64,000 nucleotides of DNA. Source: Asparagopsis taxiformis (lineage: Eukaryota; Rhodophyta; Florideophyceae; Bonnemaisoniales; Bonnemaisoniaceae). The stretch is from contig JALQPE010001801.1 in NCBI GenBank assembly GCA_030407315.1, positions 1-64,000 of the forward strand, given 5' to 3'. Below the pieces are notes generated by a model. It was not told the DNA's origin. It saw only the letters and a list, made by a program, of their open reading frames with translations, and ran no database searches. Of the stretch, positions 33,463 to 45,038 are shown one piece after another. Positions within the stretch are counted from its first letter, which is position 1. The number at the start of each line of letters is the position of its first letter. The translations under genes and the position numbers were made by a program.

Positions 33463-36296
33463 TGTCTATCGGACAAGTGGCCTCATATGAGGTCAAATGA
33501 CCTCATATGAGGCCACTTTTTACCACTGTAGTTTAAATTGAAAAAATAAACGAATAGCTCCAATTTTACCACTAGAAGACTCGCCGGCGAGATTAATGAT
33601 ATGGCAGGGCAGAGTGAATGCTGAAATTTTAATCCTTCCATCAGCAAACTACGTCAACTCAATCTCGATCCTGAAATCACAAAAAATGGTGAAACCAGTT
33701 GATTGTCGCCAAGTTGTCGGAAACAGGGTTCTCGCCCCTGCCAGACAACTGACATCTATCTCCAAATGTCGCAGGATGTATGGCGCCGGATGGAAGACAA
33801 AGATGATATCCGGAACTGTCATTCGAGTCATTAAGGAGAGAGGCAACAAGCGAATGATGACATCTATCGAGGCTGAGTGGGAGCTGGCCGATGGTAACAA
33901 GGTGACATCCCTGCGTCTCTGCAGTGTGAAGGCACCTGCAGGTGATGAAGAAGACCGTGTGACCGAAGGAGGAGATCAAGCTCAAGACACCGGGAGTGAC
34001 GGGAATGAGGCCGAAAAATCAGATGCAGTCACGCCGCAAGAGCGTGACTTGAGTACGAGTGTTAATACTCAGCCATGTGACACTGGGTCAACCGATGGGC
34101 CGGTTGTCATATGCAATGACGTGGAATGGATTGTATCTGATGTATCTATGCAAATGAATGGTTGGCGCCCCAATCGGTCGTGGAGGGTGATTGGGCCATT
34201 GGATGAGATAATATCTGAGGGGCACGGTCCATCAGATATGACACCATATGACTATTTCCAGTGGATGTTTCCGATGGGATTTTTAAGTACTATCGTGTCA
34301 TACTCCAATTACGAACTGGAAAAGCGGAATCTCAAATCGACCTCGCTGGGAGAGATTTTGAAGTATTTTGGAGTCATTGTACTCATGTCACGATTTGAGT
34401 TCAGTGGTAGGCGCTCTCTCTGGAGTAGTCAATCCGGGACTAAATACATCCCCACACCAATGCTCGGGCACATCATGTCACGCAAACGGTTTGAAGAGCT
34501 GAGGCAATACGTGACATACTCCAAGGTTCGTGACGAAACTGACAGGTGGGGTGTCATATCTGAGTTTATCACCGCCATCAATGACCACAGAAGCTCTCAG
34601 GTATTCCCTTCAGATTCTATATGTGTGGATGAGAGTATGTCAAGGTGGTATGGTCTGGGAGGTGACTGGATCGACATCGGACTCCCACATTACGTCGCGA
34701 TGGACCGTAAGCCTGAGAATGGATGTGAGCTGAAAACTGCATCATGTGGCAATAGTGGCATCATTCTCAGGATGGATGTTGTGATGTCAGCTGAGGAGAC
34801 ACGTGGAAAAGCATTCGAGTCCGAAACGACGCATGGTGCTGCCGTCACATTAAGGCTCGTCGAACCATGGTTTTATACTCATCGCCTCGTGTGTGCCGAT
34901 TCATACTTTTCCTCTGTTGAAACGGCAGAAATACTCTTCAAGCATGGGCTACGTTTCACTGGTGTCGTCAAGAATGCTACAAAGGGATACCCGCTCCAGC
35001 ATTTGTCCCACTTGGAAGTCACTGGAAAGGGTGAACACGTGTCTATGGTTGCTAAAGATAGAGATGGTCCGGATCTGATGGCAGTGATGTGGATCGACCG
35101 TGACAGAAGGTACTTTATTAGTACAGCCGGTACTACTCAGCCTGGGACGCCAATATTCCGAGAGCGTTATCGAAGCAGGAATGGAAGGACATGGAAGGAG
35201 GAAATTGACATTCAGATCCCGCAAGTATGTGAAACATATTATGCGACGTGTTCGCAGGTTGACCGTCACAACCGATGTCGCCAAGATGACCTTATGCTGG
35301 AGAAGAAATTTGAGGTCAAAGAATGGTCGGCACGTGTCAACACGTCACTTTTGGCCATATGCGTCGTGGATGCCTGGAAGCTGTACTGTGGAGCCATGCA
35401 CAACAGGGGCAGGATGACACCTCATCAGTTCTATACCCAATTGGCTGAAGGACTGATTGACAACTCCATGGATGCAATTGGATTACGTCAGCGACAATCA
35501 GATGCACCTGATGTAGAAGAGATGGAGAGCGGTAGTGGCATTGGAACTCATTTGACGCCGACTACTCGCACTCGCAGGACTTCCAATGGTAGGGATAGCA
35601 ATGCTATCTATCAAGGTCGTTGCGATATTTGCAAGGGAACGAAGAAGTCGAAGTTCGTATGCTCCACTTGCAAACGACTATACCGAAAGGACGTCTTTAT
35701 CTGTCACCATCAGACAGGTCGTGATTGCTTTAAAAAGCATGTCGAGATGTGTCACGATCTTTCCTACGAAGGTCCTTTTTACTAAGTATGCTCTCTCTAT
35801 GGGTGCTTTAAACGCCCTTTAGTCACGCATTGATATCCAAAATAGAAAAATGAGATACTCCTTTAGCCCCCTCCGATTCTGACTGGCGTTCTCGACTTGC
35901 TCAGTAAACTTCTGCTTATGGCGGAATTCCCCTTTATGAAATGTCACCTTATACTGTCTCATGTTCAAGTGGGCGCGTAAGCATCCTAAAGCAGAAGTTG
36001 CAACTAAGAATCGGCGAGTTCTCCGAAGAGAATTTTCGAGCTGCCCAAGCAACTCAGCGAGGAGTCGAACCTCCGCCCTCTGGCTTTCCCGAGAGGTGCC
36101 AACCACTCAGCCATATGAGGACATGTGTCCGAAAGGCAAGCAATGCTTTATACAATGCAATGCTTGCGTTAGAAGTTTTATAAAAGCGATATAAAGAGGG
36201 AATGCTAAATTCTAATAATTTCTAGTAGATTTTTTTTCTGCCTCATATGAGGCCAGGGTTGACCTCATATGAGGAAATTTTAATGTCCGATAGACA
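33463..36296 (+). mobile_element. piggyBac element, copy 2
   Basis: Full-length element with both ends, both pairs of CCTCATATGAGG and flanking CTAG. I saw no difference from copies 3-6. Confidence 0.9.
33596..35785 (+). CDS. piggyBac transposase, copy 2
   Basis: Intact 729 residues, the same protein as copy 1 except A in place of E at residue 17. All three catalytic aspartates and the C-terminal cysteine cluster are present. Confidence 0.93.
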   Translation: MIWQGRVNAEILILPSANYVNSISILKSQKMVKPVDCRQVVGNRVLAPARQLTSISKCRRMYGAGWKTKMISGTVIRVIKERGNKRMMTSIEAEWELADGNKVTSLRLCSVKAPAGDEEDRVTEGGDQAQDTGSDGNEAEKSDAVTPQERDLSTSVNTQPCDTGSTDGPVVICNDVEWIVSDVSMQMNGWRPNRSWRVIGPLDEIISEGHGPSDMTPYDYFQWMFPMGFLSTIVSYSNYELEKRNLKSTSLGEILKYFGVIVLMSRFEFSGRRSLWSSQSGTKYIPTPMLGHIMSRKRFEELRQYVTYSKVRDETDRWGVISEFITAINDHRSSQVFPSDSICVDESMSRWYGLGGDWIDIGLPHYVAMDRKPENGCELKTASCGNSGIILRMDVVMSAEETRGKAFESETTHGAAVTLRLVEPWFYTHRLVCADSYFSSVETAEILFKHGLRFTGVVKNATKGYPLQHLSHLEVTGKGEHVSMVAKDRDGPDLMAVMWIDRDRRYFISTAGTTQPGTPIFRERYRSRNGRTWKEEIDIQIPQVCETYYATCSQVDRHNRCRQDDLMLEKKFEVKEWSARVNTSLLAICVVDAWKLYCGAMHNRGRMTPHQFYTQLAEGLIDNSMDAIGLRQRQSDAPDVEEMESGSGIGTHLTPTTRTRRTSNGRDSNAIYQGRCDICKGTKKSKFVCSTCKRLYRKDVFICHHQTGRDCFKKHVEMCHDLSYEGPFY

Positions 36297-36356
36297 CTAG
36301 ACAAGTAAAGTTTATCCTTGTAAATGTTAGCGAACCATGAGAGAGGGCACCCCTAG

Positions 36357-39190
36357 TGTCTATCGGACAAGTGGCCTCATATGAGGTCAAATGACCTCAT
36401 ATGAGGCCACTTTTTACCACTGTAGTTTAAATTGAAAAAATAAACGAATAGCTCCAATTTTACCACTAGAAGACTCGCCGGCGAGATTAATGATATGGCA
36501 GGGCAGAGTGAATGCTGAAATTTTAATCCTTCCATCAGCAAACTACGTCAACTCAATCTCGATCCTGAAATCACAAAAAATGGTGAAACCAGTTGATTGT
36601 CGCCAAGTTGTCGGAAACAGGGTTCTCGCCCCTGCCAGACAACTGACATCTATCTCCAAATGTCGCAGGATGTATGGCGCCGGATGGAAGACAAAGATGA
36701 TATCCGGAACTGTCATTCGAGTCATTAAGGAGAGAGGCAACAAGCGAATGATGACATCTATCGAGGCTGAGTGGGAGCTGGCCGATGGTAACAAGGTGAC
36801 ATCCCTGCGTCTCTGCAGTGTGAAGGCACCTGCAGGTGATGAAGAAGACCGTGTGACCGAAGGAGGAGATCAAGCTCAAGACACCGGGAGTGACGGGAAT
36901 GAGGCCGAAAAATCAGATGCAGTCACGCCGCAAGAGCGTGACTTGAGTACGAGTGTTAATACTCAGCCATGTGACACTGGGTCAACCGATGGGCCGGTTG
37001 TCATATGCAATGACGTGGAATGGATTGTATCTGATGTATCTATGCAAATGAATGGTTGGCGCCCCAATCGGTCGTGGAGGGTGATTGGGCCATTGGATGA
37101 GATAATATCTGAGGGGCACGGTCCATCAGATATGACACCATATGACTATTTCCAGTGGATGTTTCCGATGGGATTTTTAAGTACTATCGTGTCATACTCC
37201 AATTACGAACTGGAAAAGCGGAATCTCAAATCGACCTCGCTGGGAGAGATTTTGAAGTATTTTGGAGTCATTGTACTCATGTCACGATTTGAGTTCAGTG
37301 GTAGGCGCTCTCTCTGGAGTAGTCAATCCGGGACTAAATACATCCCCACACCAATGCTCGGGCACATCATGTCACGCAAACGGTTTGAAGAGCTGAGGCA
37401 ATACGTGACATACTCCAAGGTTCGTGACGAAACTGACAGGTGGGGTGTCATATCTGAGTTTATCACCGCCATCAATGACCACAGAAGCTCTCAGGTATTC
37501 CCTTCAGATTCTATATGTGTGGATGAGAGTATGTCAAGGTGGTATGGTCTGGGAGGTGACTGGATCGACATCGGACTCCCACATTACGTCGCGATGGACC
37601 GTAAGCCTGAGAATGGATGTGAGCTGAAAACTGCATCATGTGGCAATAGTGGCATCATTCTCAGGATGGATGTTGTGATGTCAGCTGAGGAGACACGTGG
37701 AAAAGCATTCGAGTCCGAAACGACGCATGGTGCTGCCGTCACATTAAGGCTCGTCGAACCATGGTTTTATACTCATCGCCTCGTGTGTGCCGATTCATAC
37801 TTTTCCTCTGTTGAAACGGCAGAAATACTCTTCAAGCATGGGCTACGTTTCACTGGTGTCGTCAAGAATGCTACAAAGGGATACCCGCTCCAGCATTTGT
37901 CCCACTTGGAAGTCACTGGAAAGGGTGAACACGTGTCTATGGTTGCTAAAGATAGAGATGGTCCGGATCTGATGGCAGTGATGTGGATCGACCGTGACAG
38001 AAGGTACTTTATTAGTACAGCCGGTACTACTCAGCCTGGGACGCCAATATTCCGAGAGCGTTATCGAAGCAGGAATGGAAGGACATGGAAGGAGGAAATT
38101 GACATTCAGATCCCGCAAGTATGTGAAACATATTATGCGACGTGTTCGCAGGTTGACCGTCACAACCGATGTCGCCAAGATGACCTTATGCTGGAGAAGA
38201 AATTTGAGGTCAAAGAATGGTCGGCACGTGTCAACACGTCACTTTTGGCCATATGCGTCGTGGATGCCTGGAAGCTGTACTGTGGAGCCATGCACAACAG
38301 GGGCAGGATGACACCTCATCAGTTCTATACCCAATTGGCTGAAGGACTGATTGACAACTCCATGGATGCAATTGGATTACGTCAGCGACAATCAGATGCA
38401 CCTGATGTAGAAGAGATGGAGAGCGGTAGTGGCATTGGAACTCATTTGACGCCGACTACTCGCACTCGCAGGACTTCCAATGGTAGGGATAGCAATGCTA
38501 TCTATCAAGGTCGTTGCGATATTTGCAAGGGAACGAAGAAGTCGAAGTTCGTATGCTCCACTTGCAAACGACTATACCGAAAGGACGTCTTTATCTGTCA
38601 CCATCAGACAGGTCGTGATTGCTTTAAAAAGCATGTCGAGATGTGTCACGATCTTTCCTACGAAGGTCCTTTTTACTAAGTATGCTCTCTCTATGGGTGC
38701 TTTAAACGCCCTTTAGTCACGCATTGATATCCAAAATAGAAAAATGAGATACTCCTTTAGCCCCCTCCGATTCTGACTGGCGTTCTCGACTTGCTCAGTA
38801 AACTTCTGCTTATGGCGGAATTCCCCTTTATGAAATGTCACCTTATACTGTCTCATGTTCAAGTGGGCGCGTAAGCATCCTAAAGCAGAAGTTGCAACTA
38901 AGAATCGGCGAGTTCTCCGAAGAGAATTTTCGAGCTGCCCAAGCAACTCAGCGAGGAGTCGAACCTCCGCCCTCTGGCTTTCCCGAGAGGTGCCAACCAC
39001 TCAGCCATATGAGGACATGTGTCCGAAAGGCAAGCAATGCTTTATACAATGCAATGCTTGCGTTAGAAGTTTTATAAAAGCGATATAAAGAGGGAATGCT
39101 AAATTCTAATAATTTCTAGTAGATTTTTTTTCTGCCTCATATGAGGCCAGGGTTGACCTCATATGAGGAAATTTTAATGTCCGATAGACA
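36357..39190 (+). mobile_element. piggyBac element, copy 3
   Basis: Full-length, same structure as copy 2. Confidence 0.9.
36490..38679 (+). CDS. piggyBac transposase, copy 3
   Basis: Intact 729 residues, identical protein to copy 2. Confidence 0.93.
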   Translation: MIWQGRVNAEILILPSANYVNSISILKSQKMVKPVDCRQVVGNRVLAPARQLTSISKCRRMYGAGWKTKMISGTVIRVIKERGNKRMMTSIEAEWELADGNKVTSLRLCSVKAPAGDEEDRVTEGGDQAQDTGSDGNEAEKSDAVTPQERDLSTSVNTQPCDTGSTDGPVVICNDVEWIVSDVSMQMNGWRPNRSWRVIGPLDEIISEGHGPSDMTPYDYFQWMFPMGFLSTIVSYSNYELEKRNLKSTSLGEILKYFGVIVLMSRFEFSGRRSLWSSQSGTKYIPTPMLGHIMSRKRFEELRQYVTYSKVRDETDRWGVISEFITAINDHRSSQVFPSDSICVDESMSRWYGLGGDWIDIGLPHYVAMDRKPENGCELKTASCGNSGIILRMDVVMSAEETRGKAFESETTHGAAVTLRLVEPWFYTHRLVCADSYFSSVETAEILFKHGLRFTGVVKNATKGYPLQHLSHLEVTGKGEHVSMVAKDRDGPDLMAVMWIDRDRRYFISTAGTTQPGTPIFRERYRSRNGRTWKEEIDIQIPQVCETYYATCSQVDRHNRCRQDDLMLEKKFEVKEWSARVNTSLLAICVVDAWKLYCGAMHNRGRMTPHQFYTQLAEGLIDNSMDAIGLRQRQSDAPDVEEMESGSGIGTHLTPTTRTRRTSNGRDSNAIYQGRCDICKGTKKSKFVCSTCKRLYRKDVFICHHQTGRDCFKKHVEMCHDLSYEGPFY

Positions 39191-39250
39191 CTAGACAAGT
39201 AAAGTTTATCCTTGTAAATGTTAGCGAACCATGAGAGAGGGCACCCCTAG

Positions 39251-42084
39251 TGTCTATCGGACAAGTGGCCTCATATGAGGTCAAATGACCTCATATGAGG
39301 CCACTTTTTACCACTGTAGTTTAAATTGAAAAAATAAACGAATAGCTCCAATTTTACCACTAGAAGACTCGCCGGCGAGATTAATGATATGGCAGGGCAG
39401 AGTGAATGCTGAAATTTTAATCCTTCCATCAGCAAACTACGTCAACTCAATCTCGATCCTGAAATCACAAAAAATGGTGAAACCAGTTGATTGTCGCCAA
39501 GTTGTCGGAAACAGGGTTCTCGCCCCTGCCAGACAACTGACATCTATCTCCAAATGTCGCAGGATGTATGGCGCCGGATGGAAGACAAAGATGATATCCG
39601 GAACTGTCATTCGAGTCATTAAGGAGAGAGGCAACAAGCGAATGATGACATCTATCGAGGCTGAGTGGGAGCTGGCCGATGGTAACAAGGTGACATCCCT
39701 GCGTCTCTGCAGTGTGAAGGCACCTGCAGGTGATGAAGAAGACCGTGTGACCGAAGGAGGAGATCAAGCTCAAGACACCGGGAGTGACGGGAATGAGGCC
39801 GAAAAATCAGATGCAGTCACGCCGCAAGAGCGTGACTTGAGTACGAGTGTTAATACTCAGCCATGTGACACTGGGTCAACCGATGGGCCGGTTGTCATAT
39901 GCAATGACGTGGAATGGATTGTATCTGATGTATCTATGCAAATGAATGGTTGGCGCCCCAATCGGTCGTGGAGGGTGATTGGGCCATTGGATGAGATAAT
40001 ATCTGAGGGGCACGGTCCATCAGATATGACACCATATGACTATTTCCAGTGGATGTTTCCGATGGGATTTTTAAGTACTATCGTGTCATACTCCAATTAC
40101 GAACTGGAAAAGCGGAATCTCAAATCGACCTCGCTGGGAGAGATTTTGAAGTATTTTGGAGTCATTGTACTCATGTCACGATTTGAGTTCAGTGGTAGGC
40201 GCTCTCTCTGGAGTAGTCAATCCGGGACTAAATACATCCCCACACCAATGCTCGGGCACATCATGTCACGCAAACGGTTTGAAGAGCTGAGGCAATACGT
40301 GACATACTCCAAGGTTCGTGACGAAACTGACAGGTGGGGTGTCATATCTGAGTTTATCACCGCCATCAATGACCACAGAAGCTCTCAGGTATTCCCTTCA
40401 GATTCTATATGTGTGGATGAGAGTATGTCAAGGTGGTATGGTCTGGGAGGTGACTGGATCGACATCGGACTCCCACATTACGTCGCGATGGACCGTAAGC
40501 CTGAGAATGGATGTGAGCTGAAAACTGCATCATGTGGCAATAGTGGCATCATTCTCAGGATGGATGTTGTGATGTCAGCTGAGGAGACACGTGGAAAAGC
40601 ATTCGAGTCCGAAACGACGCATGGTGCTGCCGTCACATTAAGGCTCGTCGAACCATGGTTTTATACTCATCGCCTCGTGTGTGCCGATTCATACTTTTCC
40701 TCTGTTGAAACGGCAGAAATACTCTTCAAGCATGGGCTACGTTTCACTGGTGTCGTCAAGAATGCTACAAAGGGATACCCGCTCCAGCATTTGTCCCACT
40801 TGGAAGTCACTGGAAAGGGTGAACACGTGTCTATGGTTGCTAAAGATAGAGATGGTCCGGATCTGATGGCAGTGATGTGGATCGACCGTGACAGAAGGTA
40901 CTTTATTAGTACAGCCGGTACTACTCAGCCTGGGACGCCAATATTCCGAGAGCGTTATCGAAGCAGGAATGGAAGGACATGGAAGGAGGAAATTGACATT
41001 CAGATCCCGCAAGTATGTGAAACATATTATGCGACGTGTTCGCAGGTTGACCGTCACAACCGATGTCGCCAAGATGACCTTATGCTGGAGAAGAAATTTG
41101 AGGTCAAAGAATGGTCGGCACGTGTCAACACGTCACTTTTGGCCATATGCGTCGTGGATGCCTGGAAGCTGTACTGTGGAGCCATGCACAACAGGGGCAG
41201 GATGACACCTCATCAGTTCTATACCCAATTGGCTGAAGGACTGATTGACAACTCCATGGATGCAATTGGATTACGTCAGCGACAATCAGATGCACCTGAT
41301 GTAGAAGAGATGGAGAGCGGTAGTGGCATTGGAACTCATTTGACGCCGACTACTCGCACTCGCAGGACTTCCAATGGTAGGGATAGCAATGCTATCTATC
41401 AAGGTCGTTGCGATATTTGCAAGGGAACGAAGAAGTCGAAGTTCGTATGCTCCACTTGCAAACGACTATACCGAAAGGACGTCTTTATCTGTCACCATCA
41501 GACAGGTCGTGATTGCTTTAAAAAGCATGTCGAGATGTGTCACGATCTTTCCTACGAAGGTCCTTTTTACTAAGTATGCTCTCTCTATGGGTGCTTTAAA
41601 CGCCCTTTAGTCACGCATTGATATCCAAAATAGAAAAATGAGATACTCCTTTAGCCCCCTCCGATTCTGACTGGCGTTCTCGACTTGCTCAGTAAACTTC
41701 TGCTTATGGCGGAATTCCCCTTTATGAAATGTCACCTTATACTGTCTCATGTTCAAGTGGGCGCGTAAGCATCCTAAAGCAGAAGTTGCAACTAAGAATC
41801 GGCGAGTTCTCCGAAGAGAATTTTCGAGCTGCCCAAGCAACTCAGCGAGGAGTCGAACCTCCGCCCTCTGGCTTTCCCGAGAGGTGCCAACCACTCAGCC
41901 ATATGAGGACATGTGTCCGAAAGGCAAGCAATGCTTTATACAATGCAATGCTTGCGTTAGAAGTTTTATAAAAGCGATATAAAGAGGGAATGCTAAATTC
42001 TAATAATTTCTAGTAGATTTTTTTTCTGCCTCATATGAGGCCAGGGTTGACCTCATATGAGGAAATTTTAATGTCCGATAGACA
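39251..42084 (+). mobile_element. piggyBac element, copy 4
   Basis: Full-length, same structure as copy 2. Confidence 0.9.
39384..41573 (+). CDS. piggyBac transposase, copy 4
   Basis: Intact 729 residues, identical protein to copy 2. Confidence 0.93.
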   Translation: MIWQGRVNAEILILPSANYVNSISILKSQKMVKPVDCRQVVGNRVLAPARQLTSISKCRRMYGAGWKTKMISGTVIRVIKERGNKRMMTSIEAEWELADGNKVTSLRLCSVKAPAGDEEDRVTEGGDQAQDTGSDGNEAEKSDAVTPQERDLSTSVNTQPCDTGSTDGPVVICNDVEWIVSDVSMQMNGWRPNRSWRVIGPLDEIISEGHGPSDMTPYDYFQWMFPMGFLSTIVSYSNYELEKRNLKSTSLGEILKYFGVIVLMSRFEFSGRRSLWSSQSGTKYIPTPMLGHIMSRKRFEELRQYVTYSKVRDETDRWGVISEFITAINDHRSSQVFPSDSICVDESMSRWYGLGGDWIDIGLPHYVAMDRKPENGCELKTASCGNSGIILRMDVVMSAEETRGKAFESETTHGAAVTLRLVEPWFYTHRLVCADSYFSSVETAEILFKHGLRFTGVVKNATKGYPLQHLSHLEVTGKGEHVSMVAKDRDGPDLMAVMWIDRDRRYFISTAGTTQPGTPIFRERYRSRNGRTWKEEIDIQIPQVCETYYATCSQVDRHNRCRQDDLMLEKKFEVKEWSARVNTSLLAICVVDAWKLYCGAMHNRGRMTPHQFYTQLAEGLIDNSMDAIGLRQRQSDAPDVEEMESGSGIGTHLTPTTRTRRTSNGRDSNAIYQGRCDICKGTKKSKFVCSTCKRLYRKDVFICHHQTGRDCFKKHVEMCHDLSYEGPFY

Positions 42085-42144
42085 CTAGACAAGTAAAGTT
42101 TATCCTTGTAAATGTTAGCGAACCATGAGAGAGGGCACCCCTAG

Positions 42145-44978
42145 TGTCTATCGGACAAGTGGCCTCATATGAGGTCAAATGACCTCATATGAGGCCACTT
42201 TTTACCACTGTAGTTTAAATTGAAAAAATAAACGAATAGCTCCAATTTTACCACTAGAAGACTCGCCGGCGAGATTAATGATATGGCAGGGCAGAGTGAA
42301 TGCTGAAATTTTAATCCTTCCATCAGCAAACTACGTCAACTCAATCTCGATCCTGAAATCACAAAAAATGGTGAAACCAGTTGATTGTCGCCAAGTTGTC
42401 GGAAACAGGGTTCTCGCCCCTGCCAGACAACTGACATCTATCTCCAAATGTCGCAGGATGTATGGCGCCGGATGGAAGACAAAGATGATATCCGGAACTG
42501 TCATTCGAGTCATTAAGGAGAGAGGCAACAAGCGAATGATGACATCTATCGAGGCTGAGTGGGAGCTGGCCGATGGTAACAAGGTGACATCCCTGCGTCT
42601 CTGCAGTGTGAAGGCACCTGCAGGTGATGAAGAAGACCGTGTGACCGAAGGAGGAGATCAAGCTCAAGACACCGGGAGTGACGGGAATGAGGCCGAAAAA
42701 TCAGATGCAGTCACGCCGCAAGAGCGTGACTTGAGTACGAGTGTTAATACTCAGCCATGTGACACTGGGTCAACCGATGGGCCGGTTGTCATATGCAATG
42801 ACGTGGAATGGATTGTATCTGATGTATCTATGCAAATGAATGGTTGGCGCCCCAATCGGTCGTGGAGGGTGATTGGGCCATTGGATGAGATAATATCTGA
42901 GGGGCACGGTCCATCAGATATGACACCATATGACTATTTCCAGTGGATGTTTCCGATGGGATTTTTAAGTACTATCGTGTCATACTCCAATTACGAACTG
43001 GAAAAGCGGAATCTCAAATCGACCTCGCTGGGAGAGATTTTGAAGTATTTTGGAGTCATTGTACTCATGTCACGATTTGAGTTCAGTGGTAGGCGCTCTC
43101 TCTGGAGTAGTCAATCCGGGACTAAATACATCCCCACACCAATGCTCGGGCACATCATGTCACGCAAACGGTTTGAAGAGCTGAGGCAATACGTGACATA
43201 CTCCAAGGTTCGTGACGAAACTGACAGGTGGGGTGTCATATCTGAGTTTATCACCGCCATCAATGACCACAGAAGCTCTCAGGTATTCCCTTCAGATTCT
43301 ATATGTGTGGATGAGAGTATGTCAAGGTGGTATGGTCTGGGAGGTGACTGGATCGACATCGGACTCCCACATTACGTCGCGATGGACCGTAAGCCTGAGA
43401 ATGGATGTGAGCTGAAAACTGCATCATGTGGCAATAGTGGCATCATTCTCAGGATGGATGTTGTGATGTCAGCTGAGGAGACACGTGGAAAAGCATTCGA
43501 GTCCGAAACGACGCATGGTGCTGCCGTCACATTAAGGCTCGTCGAACCATGGTTTTATACTCATCGCCTCGTGTGTGCCGATTCATACTTTTCCTCTGTT
43601 GAAACGGCAGAAATACTCTTCAAGCATGGGCTACGTTTCACTGGTGTCGTCAAGAATGCTACAAAGGGATACCCGCTCCAGCATTTGTCCCACTTGGAAG
43701 TCACTGGAAAGGGTGAACACGTGTCTATGGTTGCTAAAGATAGAGATGGTCCGGATCTGATGGCAGTGATGTGGATCGACCGTGACAGAAGGTACTTTAT
43801 TAGTACAGCCGGTACTACTCAGCCTGGGACGCCAATATTCCGAGAGCGTTATCGAAGCAGGAATGGAAGGACATGGAAGGAGGAAATTGACATTCAGATC
43901 CCGCAAGTATGTGAAACATATTATGCGACGTGTTCGCAGGTTGACCGTCACAACCGATGTCGCCAAGATGACCTTATGCTGGAGAAGAAATTTGAGGTCA
44001 AAGAATGGTCGGCACGTGTCAACACGTCACTTTTGGCCATATGCGTCGTGGATGCCTGGAAGCTGTACTGTGGAGCCATGCACAACAGGGGCAGGATGAC
44101 ACCTCATCAGTTCTATACCCAATTGGCTGAAGGACTGATTGACAACTCCATGGATGCAATTGGATTACGTCAGCGACAATCAGATGCACCTGATGTAGAA
44201 GAGATGGAGAGCGGTAGTGGCATTGGAACTCATTTGACGCCGACTACTCGCACTCGCAGGACTTCCAATGGTAGGGATAGCAATGCTATCTATCAAGGTC
44301 GTTGCGATATTTGCAAGGGAACGAAGAAGTCGAAGTTCGTATGCTCCACTTGCAAACGACTATACCGAAAGGACGTCTTTATCTGTCACCATCAGACAGG
44401 TCGTGATTGCTTTAAAAAGCATGTCGAGATGTGTCACGATCTTTCCTACGAAGGTCCTTTTTACTAAGTATGCTCTCTCTATGGGTGCTTTAAACGCCCT
44501 TTAGTCACGCATTGATATCCAAAATAGAAAAATGAGATACTCCTTTAGCCCCCTCCGATTCTGACTGGCGTTCTCGACTTGCTCAGTAAACTTCTGCTTA
44601 TGGCGGAATTCCCCTTTATGAAATGTCACCTTATACTGTCTCATGTTCAAGTGGGCGCGTAAGCATCCTAAAGCAGAAGTTGCAACTAAGAATCGGCGAG
44701 TTCTCCGAAGAGAATTTTCGAGCTGCCCAAGCAACTCAGCGAGGAGTCGAACCTCCGCCCTCTGGCTTTCCCGAGAGGTGCCAACCACTCAGCCATATGA
44801 GGACATGTGTCCGAAAGGCAAGCAATGCTTTATACAATGCAATGCTTGCGTTAGAAGTTTTATAAAAGCGATATAAAGAGGGAATGCTAAATTCTAATAA
44901 TTTCTAGTAGATTTTTTTTCTGCCTCATATGAGGCCAGGGTTGACCTCATATGAGGAAATTTTAATGTCCGATAGACA
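42145..44978 (+). mobile_element. piggyBac element, copy 5
   Basis: Full-length, same structure as copy 2. Confidence 0.9.
42278..44467 (+). CDS. piggyBac transposase, copy 5
   Basis: Intact 729 residues, identical protein to copy 2. Confidence 0.93.
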   Translation: MIWQGRVNAEILILPSANYVNSISILKSQKMVKPVDCRQVVGNRVLAPARQLTSISKCRRMYGAGWKTKMISGTVIRVIKERGNKRMMTSIEAEWELADGNKVTSLRLCSVKAPAGDEEDRVTEGGDQAQDTGSDGNEAEKSDAVTPQERDLSTSVNTQPCDTGSTDGPVVICNDVEWIVSDVSMQMNGWRPNRSWRVIGPLDEIISEGHGPSDMTPYDYFQWMFPMGFLSTIVSYSNYELEKRNLKSTSLGEILKYFGVIVLMSRFEFSGRRSLWSSQSGTKYIPTPMLGHIMSRKRFEELRQYVTYSKVRDETDRWGVISEFITAINDHRSSQVFPSDSICVDESMSRWYGLGGDWIDIGLPHYVAMDRKPENGCELKTASCGNSGIILRMDVVMSAEETRGKAFESETTHGAAVTLRLVEPWFYTHRLVCADSYFSSVETAEILFKHGLRFTGVVKNATKGYPLQHLSHLEVTGKGEHVSMVAKDRDGPDLMAVMWIDRDRRYFISTAGTTQPGTPIFRERYRSRNGRTWKEEIDIQIPQVCETYYATCSQVDRHNRCRQDDLMLEKKFEVKEWSARVNTSLLAICVVDAWKLYCGAMHNRGRMTPHQFYTQLAEGLIDNSMDAIGLRQRQSDAPDVEEMESGSGIGTHLTPTTRTRRTSNGRDSNAIYQGRCDICKGTKKSKFVCSTCKRLYRKDVFICHHQTGRDCFKKHVEMCHDLSYEGPFY

Positions 44979-45038
44979 CTAGACAAGTAAAGTTTATCCT
45001 TGTAAATGTTAGCGAACCATGAGAGAGGGCACCCCTAG